Source of the DNA: Cryptomeria japonica
Taxonomy: Eukaryota > Streptophyta > Pinopsida > Cupressales > Cupressaceae
Assembly (NCBI RefSeq): GCF_030272615.1
Contig: NC_081413.1
Location: 146,110,476-146,174,475, forward strand
Direction of reading: 5' to 3'
DNA: 64,000 nucleotides
Shown here: piece after piece, positions 34,814 to 47,841 of the stretch
Layout: the number at the start of each line of letters is the position of its first letter
Numbering within the stretch: position 1 is the first letter of the stretch
Program-made: the position numbers and the translations under genes
The notes under the pieces: model-generated
Told to the model about the DNA's origin: nothing
The model's input: the letters and a program-made list of their open reading frames with translations, nothing else
Databases searched by the model: none

Positions 34814-36790
34814 GTGTTTGGTAGTAAGTGTTACATCAAGAGAGGTGAGCATTTGAGCAAGTTGATGCTAAATGTTATGAAGGAATATTTCTGGGATATT
34901 CCACTAAGAGAAAAGCTCTCAAGTGCTACAATAATAGAACACAAAAAATTGTTGAGAGTATCAATGTCAGGGTTGATGAATCTCCTGAGGAAACCTACAG
35001 TAAGGAAGTGGAAGATGAACTGGGTATAGCCTTCTAGGAACGGGTTAAGAAAGAAACAAGTAAAGATCTGAGTGTTTTTGTACCGGTAGAAGCTGCAGTA
35101 GGTGAAGAAGAAGAGGAAGAGCTAGCCGAACTAGCTAGAGTCATTCCTAGGTATGTGAAACTACATCATGATCTAAAGAAAATCATAGGAGATAAAGATG
35201 GAATGATAATCACAAGAAGAAAGGTGAAAGAAAAATCTTGCATGATTTCTGAATTAGAGCCCAAGACTTCCATAGAAGCACTTACAAATGAAGACTAGAT
35301 TAAGGCAATGGAAGAGGAGCTAGACCAAATAGAAAAGAATACAACATGGTCCTTGGTACCCAGACCAGAACACAAGAATGTCATAGGTACCAAATGGGTT
35401 TTCAGGAATAAGCTAAATGAAGAAGGCACAGTTGTGAGGAACAAGGAAAGACTTGTATGCAAAGGATACACTCAAGAAGAGGGAGAAGACTATGGAGAAA
35501 CCTTTGCTCCTATGGCTAGACTAGAAGGTGTCTGAAGGCTACTTGCATTTGCAGCATTCAAGGGATTTAAAGTTTATCAGATGGATGTGAAGTGTGCATT
35601 CTTGAATGGAATCCTAGAAGAGGAAGTGTATATTGAGCAACTACATGGGTCTGCCTTATCAGAAGATAGTAACATGGTGTGTAGATTACAAAAAGCCTTG
35701 TATGGATTGAAACAAGCACCTAGGGCATGGTATGAATGGTTACACTCTCATCTTGTGAAGATAGGATTTCAAAGAACAAGTGAGGATAGCAACATCTACC
35801 TAAAATCTGAAGGTGATCAGAATCTGATCTGTGAAGTATTTGTAGATGATATAATCTTTGGAGGAAATGATAAAATGAGTCATGCTTTTGTAGATGAAAT
35901 GAAGAAAGAATTTGAGATGTCTTTGATTGGAGAGATAAATTTCTTCATTGGTTTACAAATTTAGCAAATGAAAGAGGGTATCTTTATTACTCAGTCCAAG
36001 TATGTCAAATACATATTGAAGACCTTTGGCATGGAGGAGAGAAAATTGGTTGGTACACCGATGGTGATCTACTGTAAACTAACTAAGGAAGATGATTCAG
36101 TGTTTGTGAATGAGAAGGAGTATCGGTCAATGATTGGTAAGTTGCACTATATGGTGCACAATAGACCAGATATTGCTCATGTAGTGGGCATAGTAGCTCA
36201 TTTTCAGAAGATTCTAAGAGAATCCCAATTGGTAGCGGTAAAGACGATTCTTAGATACCTAAAAGGGATTGTTGACTATGGATTGTGGTATCCATACAAT
36301 GGTGATTTTAATCTCAAAGTGTTTACCAATGCAGATTGGGCAAGTAATGTAAATGAATGAAAGAGCACAACCAGTGGAGCATTCTTTCTTGGTGGAAGAT
36401 TAGTCTCCTAGACAACTAAGAAGTAGAGTTGTACTTCTTAGTCTACAGCTAAAGCAGAGTATGTGGCAACATTTATGAACTGCACTCAGGCAATCTAGAT
36501 GAAACATGTTTTGGATAGTTTCAAATTACCTATATCTAAACCAGTGAGTATATTTTATGACAATACTAGTGCAATCGATATTTCCAAGAATCTGGTTTTG
36601 CATGCTAGAACTAAGCACATTGAGCTCAAGTATCATTTGTTGAGAGAGAAGGTTTAAAACAAAGAGGTTGTATTACAACATGTTTCCAGTAAGGAGAAAC
36701 TAATAGAAATATTCACTAAGCCCTTACCGAAGACTACATTTACCTATTTGAGAGGTGAATTAGGGGTTTTGCCCATTCATGAAGTACACT
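34814..36790 (+). pseudogene. H reverse transcriptase and RNase H
   Basis: The first part is a frameshifted integrase tail. RT begins near 35300 with KAMEEELDQIEKNTTWSLV and continues through GTKWVFRNKLNEEGTV, YQMDVKCAFLNG, LYGLKQAPRAWYEW and the catalytic FVDDIIFGG (about 35838-35864). RNase H follows with TNADWA and TTSGAFFLGG, then DNTSAIDISKN and TKHIELKYH. The stops are mostly TAG: 35296, 35962, 36409, 36424, 36439 and 36496, with TGA at 35533 and 36358. Domain order and lengths are normal for Ty1/copia. Confidence 0.9.
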
Positions 36791-36987
36791 AAAGATGTGT
36801 TCTCCACATCAGTCAAGTATTACAGTGTCAAATCTTTCAAGATTGATGTGTTGAAGGATGTTACTCTATAGGGGGAGCATCATAGTGTAGTAAGGAAGAT
36901 TGTTGTCAAAGGGGGAGAAGATATTTTAGATGCACTGGTCTATGATGTTTTAGTTGTAATGCTACACTGAGTATTACCATCAATGCC

Positions 36988-36999
36988 AAAGGGGGAGAT
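36988..36999 (+). promoter_or_regulatory. H polypurine tract
   Basis: AAAGGGGGAGAT directly upstream of the 3' LTR, in the context ATCAATGCC that also precedes the E2 and D tracts. Confidence 0.9.
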
Positions 37000-38343
37000 T
37001 GTTGGCATTTGATGAACCGGTATGATGATAATGTATATTTTCATTGATGTCAATAAATGCAAGTGAACCAATATGAAGAGTTGCAGTAAACCAGTGTCTG
37101 GGTTTCACTATGTGTGGCTACTAGTTGGTAGTTTCAGTTTTAGGGTTTCTAGTTTGGCAATCCAATTTGTGCAATGCAATTGGTGACATTCTATGATGAG
37201 TTAGCTAAGAGATGAAGATGAGATCGAGATGCCACATCAGCTTTGTGCAAGTGAAGGGTTTCCTTGAGGATCTTGTATGTGAAGATTGACTGCATTAAAT
37301 GTCTACCTCAGGAATGAACACTCTTCTTAGCAGTATGAGAAGAAAGCATGATGGGTTACTGATTTCTATTTGCGGTGAAGAATAGACAATGTAGAATGAC
37401 TTGTGATCTATTTGAGATTGCTTCACTCTATGGAAAGTGTTTAGATGGTTAGGATTTGACCACTTGTAATTGTAAGCCTAAATGCTTAGGGTTTAGGGTT
37501 TATGCTACCAACCTAATTGTTGTTTTTAAGGTTGATGATTTTTGTTATTGTAAGTTGTTGGAAAAAGTTGTGTGTGTATCCAAGTGATGAGATACTTGCT
37601 AGACCAATGAGAGAAAACTACAGAATGTGATTACGGAGTAGAGGAACTGAAAAGGATCTACCTTAGCATATAGTGTTGTTATCAGATCAAAGTTTTACTT
37701 GTTTTCTTCTAACCATTTCAACAGAAGGAAAATCCCTTTGTCGGGTAGCTTTAACAGGCTTACTGCAAATCCTCTAACTAGGTGACTCAAGTTCATTGAG
37801 TTCATTAAATCTTCTAGAAAGGTAACCTTTAACAGGTTTTCAACCTTTAACAGGATCGGTTCCTAGCAGAACCTTATTGTAAAGTCTTTAACTGGAATAG
37901 GCTCCTAAGAGAGCAAGATTCAAAAGATTTCAAACCAAGCTTGTGGGTATTCATCCCCACCGTGCTTTTTCCCATTTGGGTTTCCATGAGAAAAATCTGT
38001 GTGTCATGAGTTGTGCATTTTTCATGTGATGATTAAGTATTCTTTGTTTAAGTGATTAAGCATGTAGAGCTAATGGTTATATTATTATTGATACACCATA
38101 TGCATATGTTTATGGGTGAAGTAGTTATCAAATATTGAATGTATCTAAAGGGTTCAATTTTACCAGTTTATGCTATCTGAAGTCTTACTGTGTTTAATCG
38201 GTATTGCCATGGTTAAGTTCAATAATGAAGACAACCGGTTAGCATTGTTTTAGCTTGATAAGTTTTGGAGAAATTTTTGTATGTACTGATTCTCCCCCCC
38301 TCTCAGTTTAGTTATGGTATCTGTTGTTCATTGTTATTCATCA
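37000..38343 (+). repeat. H 3' LTR
   Basis: It begins TGTTGGCATTTGATG and ends TATTCATCA, with a poly-C box GATTCTCCCCCCCTCTCAG near 38288. It is collinear with the 5' LTR, with scattered substitutions and about 20 bases missing in the TTTAACAGG cluster. Confidence 0.92.
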
Positions 38344-38977
38344 GAACATACATTAGAATCTATAAATTGTGCCTAGAATGGATTTTGTATAGAAAGTTAA
38401 CTCATAGATATGGGAGTGGCTACAACCACTTCTTGATTGGAGCTATTTCAGGAATTAGGCAATTGTTAGTATCGTATTCATCTTGCAATCTATCCTTTTC
38501 AAACTCTGCCATGAGTTTATACTGGGTTGCTTGGGCCTAAGCAGGATCTTACTGAAATAAGCTCAAGGGGTTCCTATCCATAGTTGGGAAAGTGTAACTA
38601 AGAAAAATATTATCTCTGGAAGGAGAATTGGCACTACTAGTATCTTCAACTTCTTAGGATGACCTATACGGGTCATTAAAATAACCTTCTAAGATACTCT
38701 TTCCTTTGTAATGACATTGCAACTGGTATGAACCCTTTATGCTATCTATGGAAATCTCAAAACTACTATTTACTAATTCTTCAATAAAAAAAATTTTAGA
38801 GTTACCTTTTTCCTTGACATTCCACCTTTTGTTTATGATTGGTCGACTCAAATGATGGTTTCTTTGTTCTTTGGACTCTATTTACCTATCTAAAAATTGC
38901 TCAACTTCTAGTTCTTTTTGTCTAGCAATATGCTCACTTATCCGTGTTGTAGTGTTGGTGGCCTTTTCGCTACTCAT
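38344..38977 (-). pseudogene. Decayed ORF of unknown family (gag-like?)
   Basis: The ATG at 38977 opens MSSEKATNTTTRISEHIARQ on the minus strand. After a TAG near 38883 it continues as LSRPIINKRWNVKEKG and YKGKSILEGYFNDPYRSS, then more stops. Charged, helix-rich sequence with no catalytic motif could be a retroelement gag N-terminus. It continues across H into 26994-26640, though not cleanly in frame. I do not recognise the family. Confidence 0.35.
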
Positions 38978-40400
38978 ATGACCCTTTTAAGCTCCAAATA
39001 AATTTCTCTTTAGAGTCATCAGCCCAATATGGGGATTATCTTTTTCAATACACTTTCTTCAAATCTTTACTTGACTTTACTAATATGACTCTAAACCCTT
39101 GGATAGACTACTGAGCTAACAAACTCTTGACAAAAGTTTAACTATATTCCCCAAAAGAGTAGCCAATGTTTTGGTTCCCAAATCAATAGATTCTAAATCC
39201 TAAAAGAATAGCCACTAACTTGTCAACAAACCCAGAATGAGACTTGGGCAATGAATAAGATCTGGTTCTAAGACTATGATATTTTACACTTTAGGCTCTA
39301 CAACACCAAGGTGGATGTACCTTAATAGTGCCTTTAAAAACTGATCTTACACTAGTTGATAGTGTTGTATTGAGCAAATGTCTCAATAAAAATATACCAA
39401 GGAAAGTTTTATCACTCTAGATTTTGGTTATAACCTTGGTTTAAGACTTTAACTTAGATACTGAGACTTCTTCTAAGCTACAATTAACTCTATTCCTACT
39501 CCTACTAATAGAAATGAAAAATAACTTTAGAGATGATTGATTCAAAAACAAAGTCAAAAGGTATACCGGTGCCTTATCTTTGGGTAAAAGGAGTCCAATT
39601 TACAAACAATCAACATTTACTATGATATATATCCAATGGATTACATTCAAACATTTTATGACTTGCAAAGTCAATTCTAAGAACTATTACAAATTGATTG
39701 ATACTCCGCATACGCACATTGCAGTAACTTTGAAAATAGATTTTAACCCTTGCATTAAAAGAGAGCCACATTCAAAACTACACATTCTCACTTGAGAAAG
39801 ACAAACTCATATCATTAATATAAGACTTCATCCAACATGTATACACAAAGATGAGACAATCAGAAAATGATTTTCTTTTGTTAATCTTTAAAATATGTTA
39901 TATACATTACAACAAGATACATTTGTAGAAAGTAAATGTTTAGTCTTTTGATGCATTAACTAGCTCCTATTACATACTATTTAGAAATTTTAGAATTCCC
40001 TCACACTAGCCTTGAATTCCCTTTTATAATAACAAGGGAGAAAAATAAGCCTCAAGCCGAGTGTAACACATGTCAAAATTTCATTAAATACAAATTACAA
40101 AATGCTACAAAGTAGCTTTTAGTCAAACTTGCATGCAAACCCTCTGATTCATTAAATGCAAATAGCTGCATGGACTACATCTGGAGACTAGAGTTGCATC
40201 TCTGATGGAGTTTGTTAGGTGATCCCTTTTGAATTGTAATAAGTATGAGGTAGTTGAGTGCTCCAATCAATTCATCCAAAATTGGAAACCTGCATAAGAA
40301 GGAGAAAATAGAGAAAGCAAAAAAAGAGTACAACCTTAATTACTCTTCTTCCTCAAGTTGGTCCTCTTCCAGAGAACAATACTTCCTATGCCAAGTGTCA
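38978..40400. other. No gene or repeat recognised
   Basis: AT-rich sequence between two decayed minus-strand coding stretches. One plus-strand open frame of 71 codons (39580-39795) has no motif and looks random. I found no convincing LTR terminus, PBS or PPT here, though the boundary between two old elements may lie in it. Confidence 0.4.
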
Positions 40401-40406
40401 ATTTCG

Positions 40407-43400
40407 TCAGTTGGCCAAACAAAAGATATTAAATTCTATAGCTTGTTCATTGTATCTTTTTTTATGGGCAGGTATAAGAGCGGCTTCCAAGGTGAACTTC
40501 TGATATAGAGAATCCACATTGATGATTTTATCAACGATCATATGAAATGTGTTCTCTTGATTGGGCTCCTTCTTTAATGCATCCAAAATGACATTAATTT
40601 CTTTCCTAAAGTCCTTTTCCACCTATTAAGATCCTTTACATGCTCGTCCTCTGTCAAAATTATGGGGATCCCACATTTGCAGGGCTTTGAATGATCATAT
40701 CTTTTCTCCCAATGCCTTTCTCTCTTCTTCCACATGGGGATGCTCTTTTATCAATAAGTTATAATTCTTCCATGTTGTACTCACATCTTCAGGTCCATTA
40801 GGATCATTTTTTATGGCCAAAAGAATCTCCCTCACTTGCGTGACCCTTGGAAACCCAGTAATCCTAGGAGGCTGAAAATATGAAAGAATATCATCCAATT
40901 GGTCGCATAGACATGACACCAATGAATATGAGATGTGAGCCTCATCCATTTTGCTTAATACAGTATTTGATATTTTCAAAATGGTTGATTTTTTTATTTC
41001 AAAACATTTATTTTATGCTTCCTCCTTCACCTTTTGTAGGTCTTCTTTTAATTTCTTAAATTCCTCGAGCTTAGGCCCTGTTGAAGGCATTAAATATCTT
41101 TTTGCCAACTCAACTATTAATTTTACATTTTCAATGAAAATTTTATTATGGTCACTAGTGAGGACAACATGCAATGCCTTAAGTTTATCACGCCTCTTTT
41201 CTTCCTCTACCACAACTATCTTAGCAAAATGAGCAGTGTGAATTGATATTGTAGCTTCCTCAAGTGTTGTTGTGTCAACCAGGGTTCTGACAACAACATC
41301 TCTAACCCTATGCTCTACCCCATGCATAACAATGCACTTGTCTATGTTTGGGTCCTTTTCACATAATGTAAATACCTTTATGATCGAGTTAACACTTGAC
41401 CCATGTTCTCAAAATTTGTGTGCATATATAGGGTCTTGCTGCTTCATTACCTAGTCAAGAACAATTTTTTTGTCAAGGTCCCATCCCTACATAAGTAACA
41501 TGCCACTTTTCTTGACCATCTCTCTTGCCTCTTGGGGAGTACACTTGATATGGTTTCTTTAAAAAAAATTAATTTCTTCCTCTAATAAATTCTTTAATGT
41601 TTCCCTCAACCAAAAATATTTAAATTCAGTTGTATTAATAAAATGATCACCTGATATAAATTAATTTAAGGCTATTATTCTTTCATCATTAGCCTCCTCT
41701 TCAAGGATGATATTTGGGATAATTGCCCAGTCTAGATCAATCAGTCTTTCTACTACTTCATCCTCTCTAAAAACCTCAAGGGGAAGGGAAGGTGGTTGTA
41801 CACTTGTGTTCATCTCCTCAATAACATCTACAAAGTCAAAGACTTTTTCTCTCCCCTTCTCAATTTTCCTTGTTACTTTTGTAGTAGGCTGCTCTGCTCC
41901 TTAGGGAACTTCTGGGGGAGAATCTTGTGAAGATCCCTCTATCAAAATTGACTTTCCCTTTGACTAGGGAGTGGTTTAGTGAATATCAATAGGTCCCTCT
42001 TCAGGGGCCCTATTTGGTTGCATTGTATATCTCTGAGCTAATTCTCCTACCATCATTTCATTAAAAATTCTCACTTTGCATGTCATCCTAGCAAAATCAT
42101 TTTAAATGTTGGAGAAAAATCCCTTGAATGTAGGATCAAAATTTCTATCTTGGCTTACCTTGAGATGATAGGTGTTTACTATAAAATCCTATACTTTCTC
42201 ATGGGTGTCACACCCCACATTGAATTCTACATACACAATTAAAGGAGGAAGGTGTTGCCCTTTTTTTAAGTTCTTATCTCCTCCTTTTCCATCCATATTA
42301 GATGCCATAATAATTCTATGAAGGCGAGCCTTGGGGAGACTAAAATTGGTAAAATATGAGGGGGATATCAACACCCATACACTTTGATTAATGTACAATT
42401 GGAGTAGATGAAGAAATAACCAAAATTGTGGGAGAATCCTCCCTTTGGATACTCAATATTTTGTGCCTTTGCACTTCTTATTCTTAAAATTTTAAATATA
42501 TCCTTTGGGATCCTTGGGAGACTAACCACACACATTCGTAGGATCCTCTAAACAAAATTATCAAAGAATTCCTTATAATCTAAATACCTGGACACCTTAT
42601 CCCTGACTTGGGTCAACCTTTGAACTGAACATCTTGCACTTATTCTGGGGTCAAAAATATTCACCTATAGGGGCTCATCTTAGTCCAACCTATTCTGAAA
42701 AAGAATCATATGACATAATAGAGAATAATGCTTAAAATTTAAGTCATTCTTGGGATCATTTGCATTTTTTAGCCCCACATGTAACTTTTTCTAAATGCAC
42801 GTGGAAAAATAATACAATTCATTCATACCAGAGTGCTGAATTTTCACTACCCTCATCATATATTTAATGGTCATTATATTTATCCCACAATCCTCACACA
42901 AAACTTGTCAAAGAGCCTAGTAATTCTTTGAAAAATAATCTTCAATGGAAGATAGACTGAAAGGCTCCTTCCCATAATCCAAGATATAATTCTTTCCTCA
43001 CCTATGTGGCTTTTTCATGAAGTGGGGAAACACCCTTTCCCTATAAAATTTCCTTTTGGTGGCATATTTAGTGGCTAGCCTCTTCTTGTCAATTCCCTTG
43101 AGAGCACTCCTATCCAATTCAAAATATTTCATTATGGCCTCACTTGAAATATCAACCAAAACATAACCATTGACTATCATTACCATCATGCTCTATGGAT
43201 GATATCCTTGATCAATATAGGTTCAACAAAAACATTTGGGATTACTAATTTTCCCAAATTCAAACTCAAGGGATTCAAGATTGGGATAGGCTTATGCTTA
43301 TTTCCCTAAAAATAGTAGAATATATCCCACTCTCTTTTATTTGTATACCCATATTTGTAATGGGAGTTGTGGTCATTGATTGCAATTTTCAAGGTTTCCT

Positions 43401-43900
43401 ACATGGTTGAACCTTGGAATTACTCCAAGAGATCCTAATAGAGACCTCATGTTTCTCTCTTCTACCTTTATTCCATTTATTCCAATCTTTCCTCCATCTC
43501 CTTACATGCTTCATTTGTAGTCTTTTTCAAGACAAGTTGGGTAGAAGCTTGTGCAGGTTGCTCCTATTGAGTAGGGGATTGTTCCTTTTCAGCAGAGGCC
43601 TACTTGGAAGGTTTTGCAACCTTTCGTGTGGCCCTTTTCGTAGGGGTTTTTATTCATTTTGGTTCGGGGGCCACCTCTTGTGGGTTTGATTCTTTGTCTT
43701 GAGAGTTATCTACAATAGGAGGATCCTCTACAGATGAGGCTACATCAGAAGCCTTGGTTGAAGCCCTCCTCTTTGGTGTAGGCTTTTGGACCTTTGGAGA
43801 AGGGCTAGGTTCTTTAGATGGTTTGTCATCTAAGATTAAAATAGCTAAGTTCTTAGGTGCCCTCTTTCTTTTGGGATGTGAGGGGTTTGCTTGGGATTAG
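40407..43900 (-). pseudogene. Long decayed ORF of unknown function
   Basis: Minus-strand open pieces follow one another over about 3.5 kb, broken mostly by single stops. In order: a basic, Pro/Lys-rich N-terminus (HPKRKRAPKN, KPTPKRRASTK; 43730-43890); IVNGYVLVDISSEAIMKYF and LKGIDKKRLATKYATKRKF (42998-43189); an acidic middle (41700-41900); then helical segments DKLKALHVVLTSDHNKIF, LEEFKKLKEDLQKVKEEA (41013-41327), a 95-codon piece (40695-40979) and a 72-codon piece (40407-40622). This layout resembles E1/E2 ORF2, but I could not establish homology by eye. No pol motif is present. Confidence 0.45.
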
Positions 43901-44073
43901 ACACTTGATTATGTACTAGAAGATGCCTACATTACAGTTGTAGGGGCGGACTGTACAGTTTACACATTTGCAATCTTACAGACTAGGTGAATTATAGTGA
44001 GTGGGATAGCATGGGTAATTTTAGGGATCGAAGAGCTTGCTCCCACTTTAGGAGTCCTTTCAACGGATGGGGT

Positions 44074-45292
44074 TGTTAGCCATTTGGTGGAATTGATTAT
44101 GTGTTGCATTGATGTTTTTTCATTGATGCCAATACTAGTTGTCTGGATGCTTTTTTGACACCCTTCTAGTCTTGGTAGGTCGAGTGGTTTTTGGTTAACT
44201 GGGATCTAGCATGATCTGGTAGGCTCTGATATAGTTTGGTGATGGAATTATCTTGTTCATGATACTGTTACTCATATTTGGTTCGTTGGTTTTGGTTTGG
44301 TGATCAAATGCTATCCTACCTACTTAGAAGCTTAGTTTCTGGTTTCGACAATGGTTTCACTAGCAGAGCATTTGGTAGAGATCTTTACTGAATTGCATAA
44401 GTGGTGTTGATGTAGCTTGTGGTGGAGTTTCAGGATGTTGTTGGTGACCATGTTCAAGACTTGGCAGATGGAGATCATTGTTGTAGCGTGTGGACCTATA
44501 TTAGGTCCTAGTTGATCTAGGTTATGGACTGACTTTAATGTAACCTGTGGATAGGACCTATTGATGTATTTTTGGGATATCTTATGTGTTGATATTATTT
44601 GTTTAGTCTAAGGATGACATGGTTTGTAATTATGTAAATGTCTTATTGTCTGGTGGCTGACCTGATTGTTTATGGTCGAGGGTTTGTATATATAGATGTA
44701 AGATCTCATTGTAGATCATCATGGTTAATGTTAGAGGCCATGGTCAAGGAATGTAATGTGTGAATAACGTAATATCATTTAGGTAGAGGAGTTGGTCGAT
44801 CAGTGGAGATCGAATTGGGTATATATAAGAGGATTTAGTCCTTCGATATTGAGTTTAATCGAAACTATACTCAAGCATAGGAGATGCTATCTTTTCTAGT
44901 TCAATACTTCTTGAGATTGTAGTCTGGATTTCTATGTAGTCAGTCAGGCTCCTTATGTGATGAGAAGTTCTCTCTAAGCTGTTGGCCTTCCTGCAAGTGC
45001 ATGCCTCTCAATTGTAATTCACATATTTACTATAGAAGTATTATCTACTATGGGTAGTCTTCCCACCATTGTTTTTCCCTTTACCGGGTTTTCCATGTAC
45101 AAATCTTGGTGTTATGTGGATAGCTTGTATTCTGTGATCACTGTTTATGCTTAATTAGTTTAATTGCTATTTTAGTTTAATATTTTGGGTTCTAATATTA
45201 AAGGTTAAATTGCTAATGGTTCTGGTAATATGTGACAATTGATTCACCCTCCCCCCTCTCAGTTGTCTTCTGATTATTTGAATTGTCTAATA
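44074..45292 (+). repeat. C3 5' LTR
   Basis: This 1219-bp LTR starts TGTTAGCCATTTGGTGG and ends GAATTGTCTAATA, the terminal CA apparently mutated to TA. It includes TTATGTGTTGCATTGATG, shared with D; the R-region block near 44938-45003 with GGCCTTCCTGCAAGTGC; the CCCTTTACCGGGTTTTCC module near 45079-45096; and the poly-C box at 45241-45260. Confidence 0.85.
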
Positions 45293-45294
45293 AT

Positions 45295-45306
45295 TGGTAT
45301 CAAAGC
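45295..45306 (+). promoter_or_regulatory. C3 primer binding site
   Basis: TGGTATCAAAGC two bases after the LTR, one base from the standard initiator tRNA-Met site. Confidence 0.88.
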
Positions 45307-45350
45307 TTTGGTCCTCTCTACAGAAAGCTTAACTTCTTGAGGAAGATCCT

Positions 45351-46430
45351 ATGGTGACTAACAGTTCAAGTTCATCTAGTTCTTTTGGAGCTACCTTTTG
45401 AAGGGATATTCTGAGACTTGATGGAACTAATTACATAGTATGGAAGATTCAGATGGAGACTCATCTGAGAGTCTTGACAAGGAGATTTGAGATATCACAC
45501 ATAATGGTGTCACACCCTATAATCCAGGATCTGGAAATCCTCCTCCAGTAATCCTATACAAGGATCTTGAGAATGACTATAGAGAAAGAGAAGACCTCTT
45601 GTGTGCACTTTCTGATCAACAAATAATGGGATTAACTGATGAATCATCTAGAAAGGCTATATGAGATAAGTTGGAGACTCTTAATGAAGGTGACCCTACA
45701 GTGAAGATTTCTAAACTTGGTGGTGACGAGGTGAGCTATTAAAACCTGAAGATGGAAGAAGATGAAAGGATTAGTGCATTCATGGAAAGGATAAATGAGA
45801 TTGTTATGAGAATTTAATGTTGTGGTGGAACTCTGAGCGAAGATGAAATTATTTCTAAATTCCTGAGAGCCCTACCACCGACTTACAAAATGAAGGATAC
45901 TGCTATTAATGAGTTGAGAACAATGGTTAATACGTCTATCAATAGAGATAATTTTGTTGGGAAACTATTTTCTTTTGAGCTTGATGAATTTGGACCTTCT
46001 GGAGCTATGAAGACTGAACCTGTTTTTCATGCATCTACATCTACAACTGGTAAGCAAGATTGGAAAGCTTTGTATGCAAAGGAATTGAAAGATATGAAGA
46101 GAAAATAGGATGAGTTTGAGAAACTTGAAGAACTATTTGCTATAAGAGTACATAAAGGACATATAGGAAGTAAGTATGAAGGAAAAGCATCTTTTAAATG
46201 TTTTGCATGTAATAAGATTGGTCATTTTGCATATAGATGTCCTGAAAGAAATTCAATATTTGAATAAAGAGATAAAAGATCATTTAAGCCTAACCTTGGA
46301 TATCAGAAAAAGTATAAATACAAGAAAAATAGAGACAAATCATGCTCCATAGCGGATGAGGAAGGTATTACTGATTCTAATGATGAACTGACATATGACT
46401 TTGCTAGTGGATCTGACAATGGGAAGGAAT
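45351..46430 (+). pseudogene. C3 gag with CCHC knuckle
   Basis: The ATG at 45351 opens MVTNSSSSSSSFGATF, a stop follows at 45399, then LRLDGTNYIVWKIQMETHL, the copia gag start region. Several shifts and stops occur to 45890, after which a 72-codon open piece reaches 46108. The knuckle CFACNKIGHFAYRC (about 46199-46240) is intact. A Lys-rich linker leads to protease. Confidence 0.8.
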
Positions 46431-46432
46431 GG

Positions 46433-47841
46433 GTGTTCCTAACTATCAAGGAAGATGACCCAAAACTAGAAGAGAAGGTACTTGCTACTAGAATTCAAGA
46501 CAAGGATGAATGGGTAATTGACAGTGGTTGTTCACATCATATGACTGGAGATAAAGGGAAGTTTTTATCTTTGCAAGAATTTGATGGTGGTCTAGTTAGA
46601 TTTGGAGATGACAAGGCATGCATGATCAAAGGAAAAGGAACTATATCATTGGATGGTAAGAACAATACTGACAATGTTTTTTATGTTGAAGGTTTGAGGC
46701 ATAATCTTTTGATTATAGGACAATTGGTAGATAAGGAATTTCAATTACAGTTCAAGGATGGAAAATGAAAAATCATTAACAGATTTGGCTTAGAGATTGC
46801 AACCGATACATAGACAAAAGGTAATATATTTCATTCAAAATTTGGTGAGAAGACATGTTTGAATACACAGATTGATGAGAGTTGGCTATGGCATAAAAGG
46901 CTATGTCATGTGAATTTTGATTGCATTGTGAAGATCAGTTCAACTAAGGTAGCTAGGGATATACCTAAGATTATGAAGCTCTATAATCCACTATGTAAAG
47001 AATGTCAAAAGGGTAAACAGGTCATAACCTCTTTTAGAAGTATAGAAGATAAATCAAATTATGTTCTTTATCTTATTCATACTAATTTGTGTGGCCCTAC
47101 TAGAGTTAAAAGTTTTCAAGGTGATAGATATTTCATACTAATCATTGATGATTATTCTAGAATGATGTGGGTTGCTTTTCTGAAAGAAAAATATGAAGCA
47201 TTTGAGAATTTTAAGGTCTTTAAGGCTAAAGTGGAAATTGAGACAATATTGAAGATTAAATTCTTGAGATTAGATCATGGTGGAGAATTCACATCTAGTG
47301 AGTTTAATAACTTTTGTGAGAAGCATGGTATAAGAAGACAATTGTCTGCTCCCTGAACACCTCAACAAAATGTAGTTGTGGAAAGGAAGAATATAACTAT
47401 CTTGGATGTTGCTAGAACAATAATGATGGAATATAGTCTACCTCATATCTACTAGAGAGAAGCAGTGAGTACAACAGTTTATACATTCAACAAAGTACAT
47501 ATCAAAGGAGAAGCCGATAAGACACCTTATGAATTACAGTTTGGCAATACACCTATAGTTAAGTATTTCAAAAATTTTGGTAGTAAATGTTATATCAAGA
47601 GAGATGATATTATTGGGAAATTTGATCCTAGATGTGATGAAGGCATATTTCTTGGTTATTATAATGAATGCAAAGCATATAGATTTTATAACAAAGAGAT
47701 TGCAGAGAATTGTGGAAAGTGCTAATGTCAAATTAGGTGAGTTGAAGAGAAGTTAAATCAACGTTTATGAGAAGGAACTGGTAGTGGAAATGATTATATC
47801 TGAAATGGGAGCACCTTTACCAAACCAAAGAGTTGAACTAG
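46433..47841 (+). pseudogene. C3 protease and integrase
   Basis: Protease: DEWVIDSGCSHHMTGDKGKF (46505-46563) with the DSG triad, open to 46768. Integrase zinc module: WHKRLCHVNF and CKECQKGK, complete. Catalytic core: LIHTNLCGP, where the first essential Asp is Asn; IIDDYSRMMWV (second Asp); and VVVERKNITI (Glu). A TGA at 47354 interrupts just before the Glu. Two further open pieces run to 47725 and include KTPYELQFGNTP and DPRCDEGIFLGYY. The segment ends where solo LTR C inserts. Confidence 0.88.

Larger units (their letters stand above)
26995..38343 (+). mobile_element. H: Ty1/copia retrotransposon, complete but split by A
   Basis: LTRs are 1362 bp (26995-28356) and 1344 bp (37000-38343), with PBS 28359 and PPT 36988. 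The copia order gag, protease, integrase, RT, RNase H is intact. The flanks GAACG (26990-26994) and GAACA (38344-38348) are a one-mismatch target duplication. Without solo LTR A and its extra target copy it is about 7.06 kb. More than a dozen in-frame stops make it inactive. Confidence 0.92.

Noticed and set aside
39580-39795. 71-codon plus-strand frame
   Set aside because: No motif, composition like flanking DNA, and no relative elsewhere in the window.
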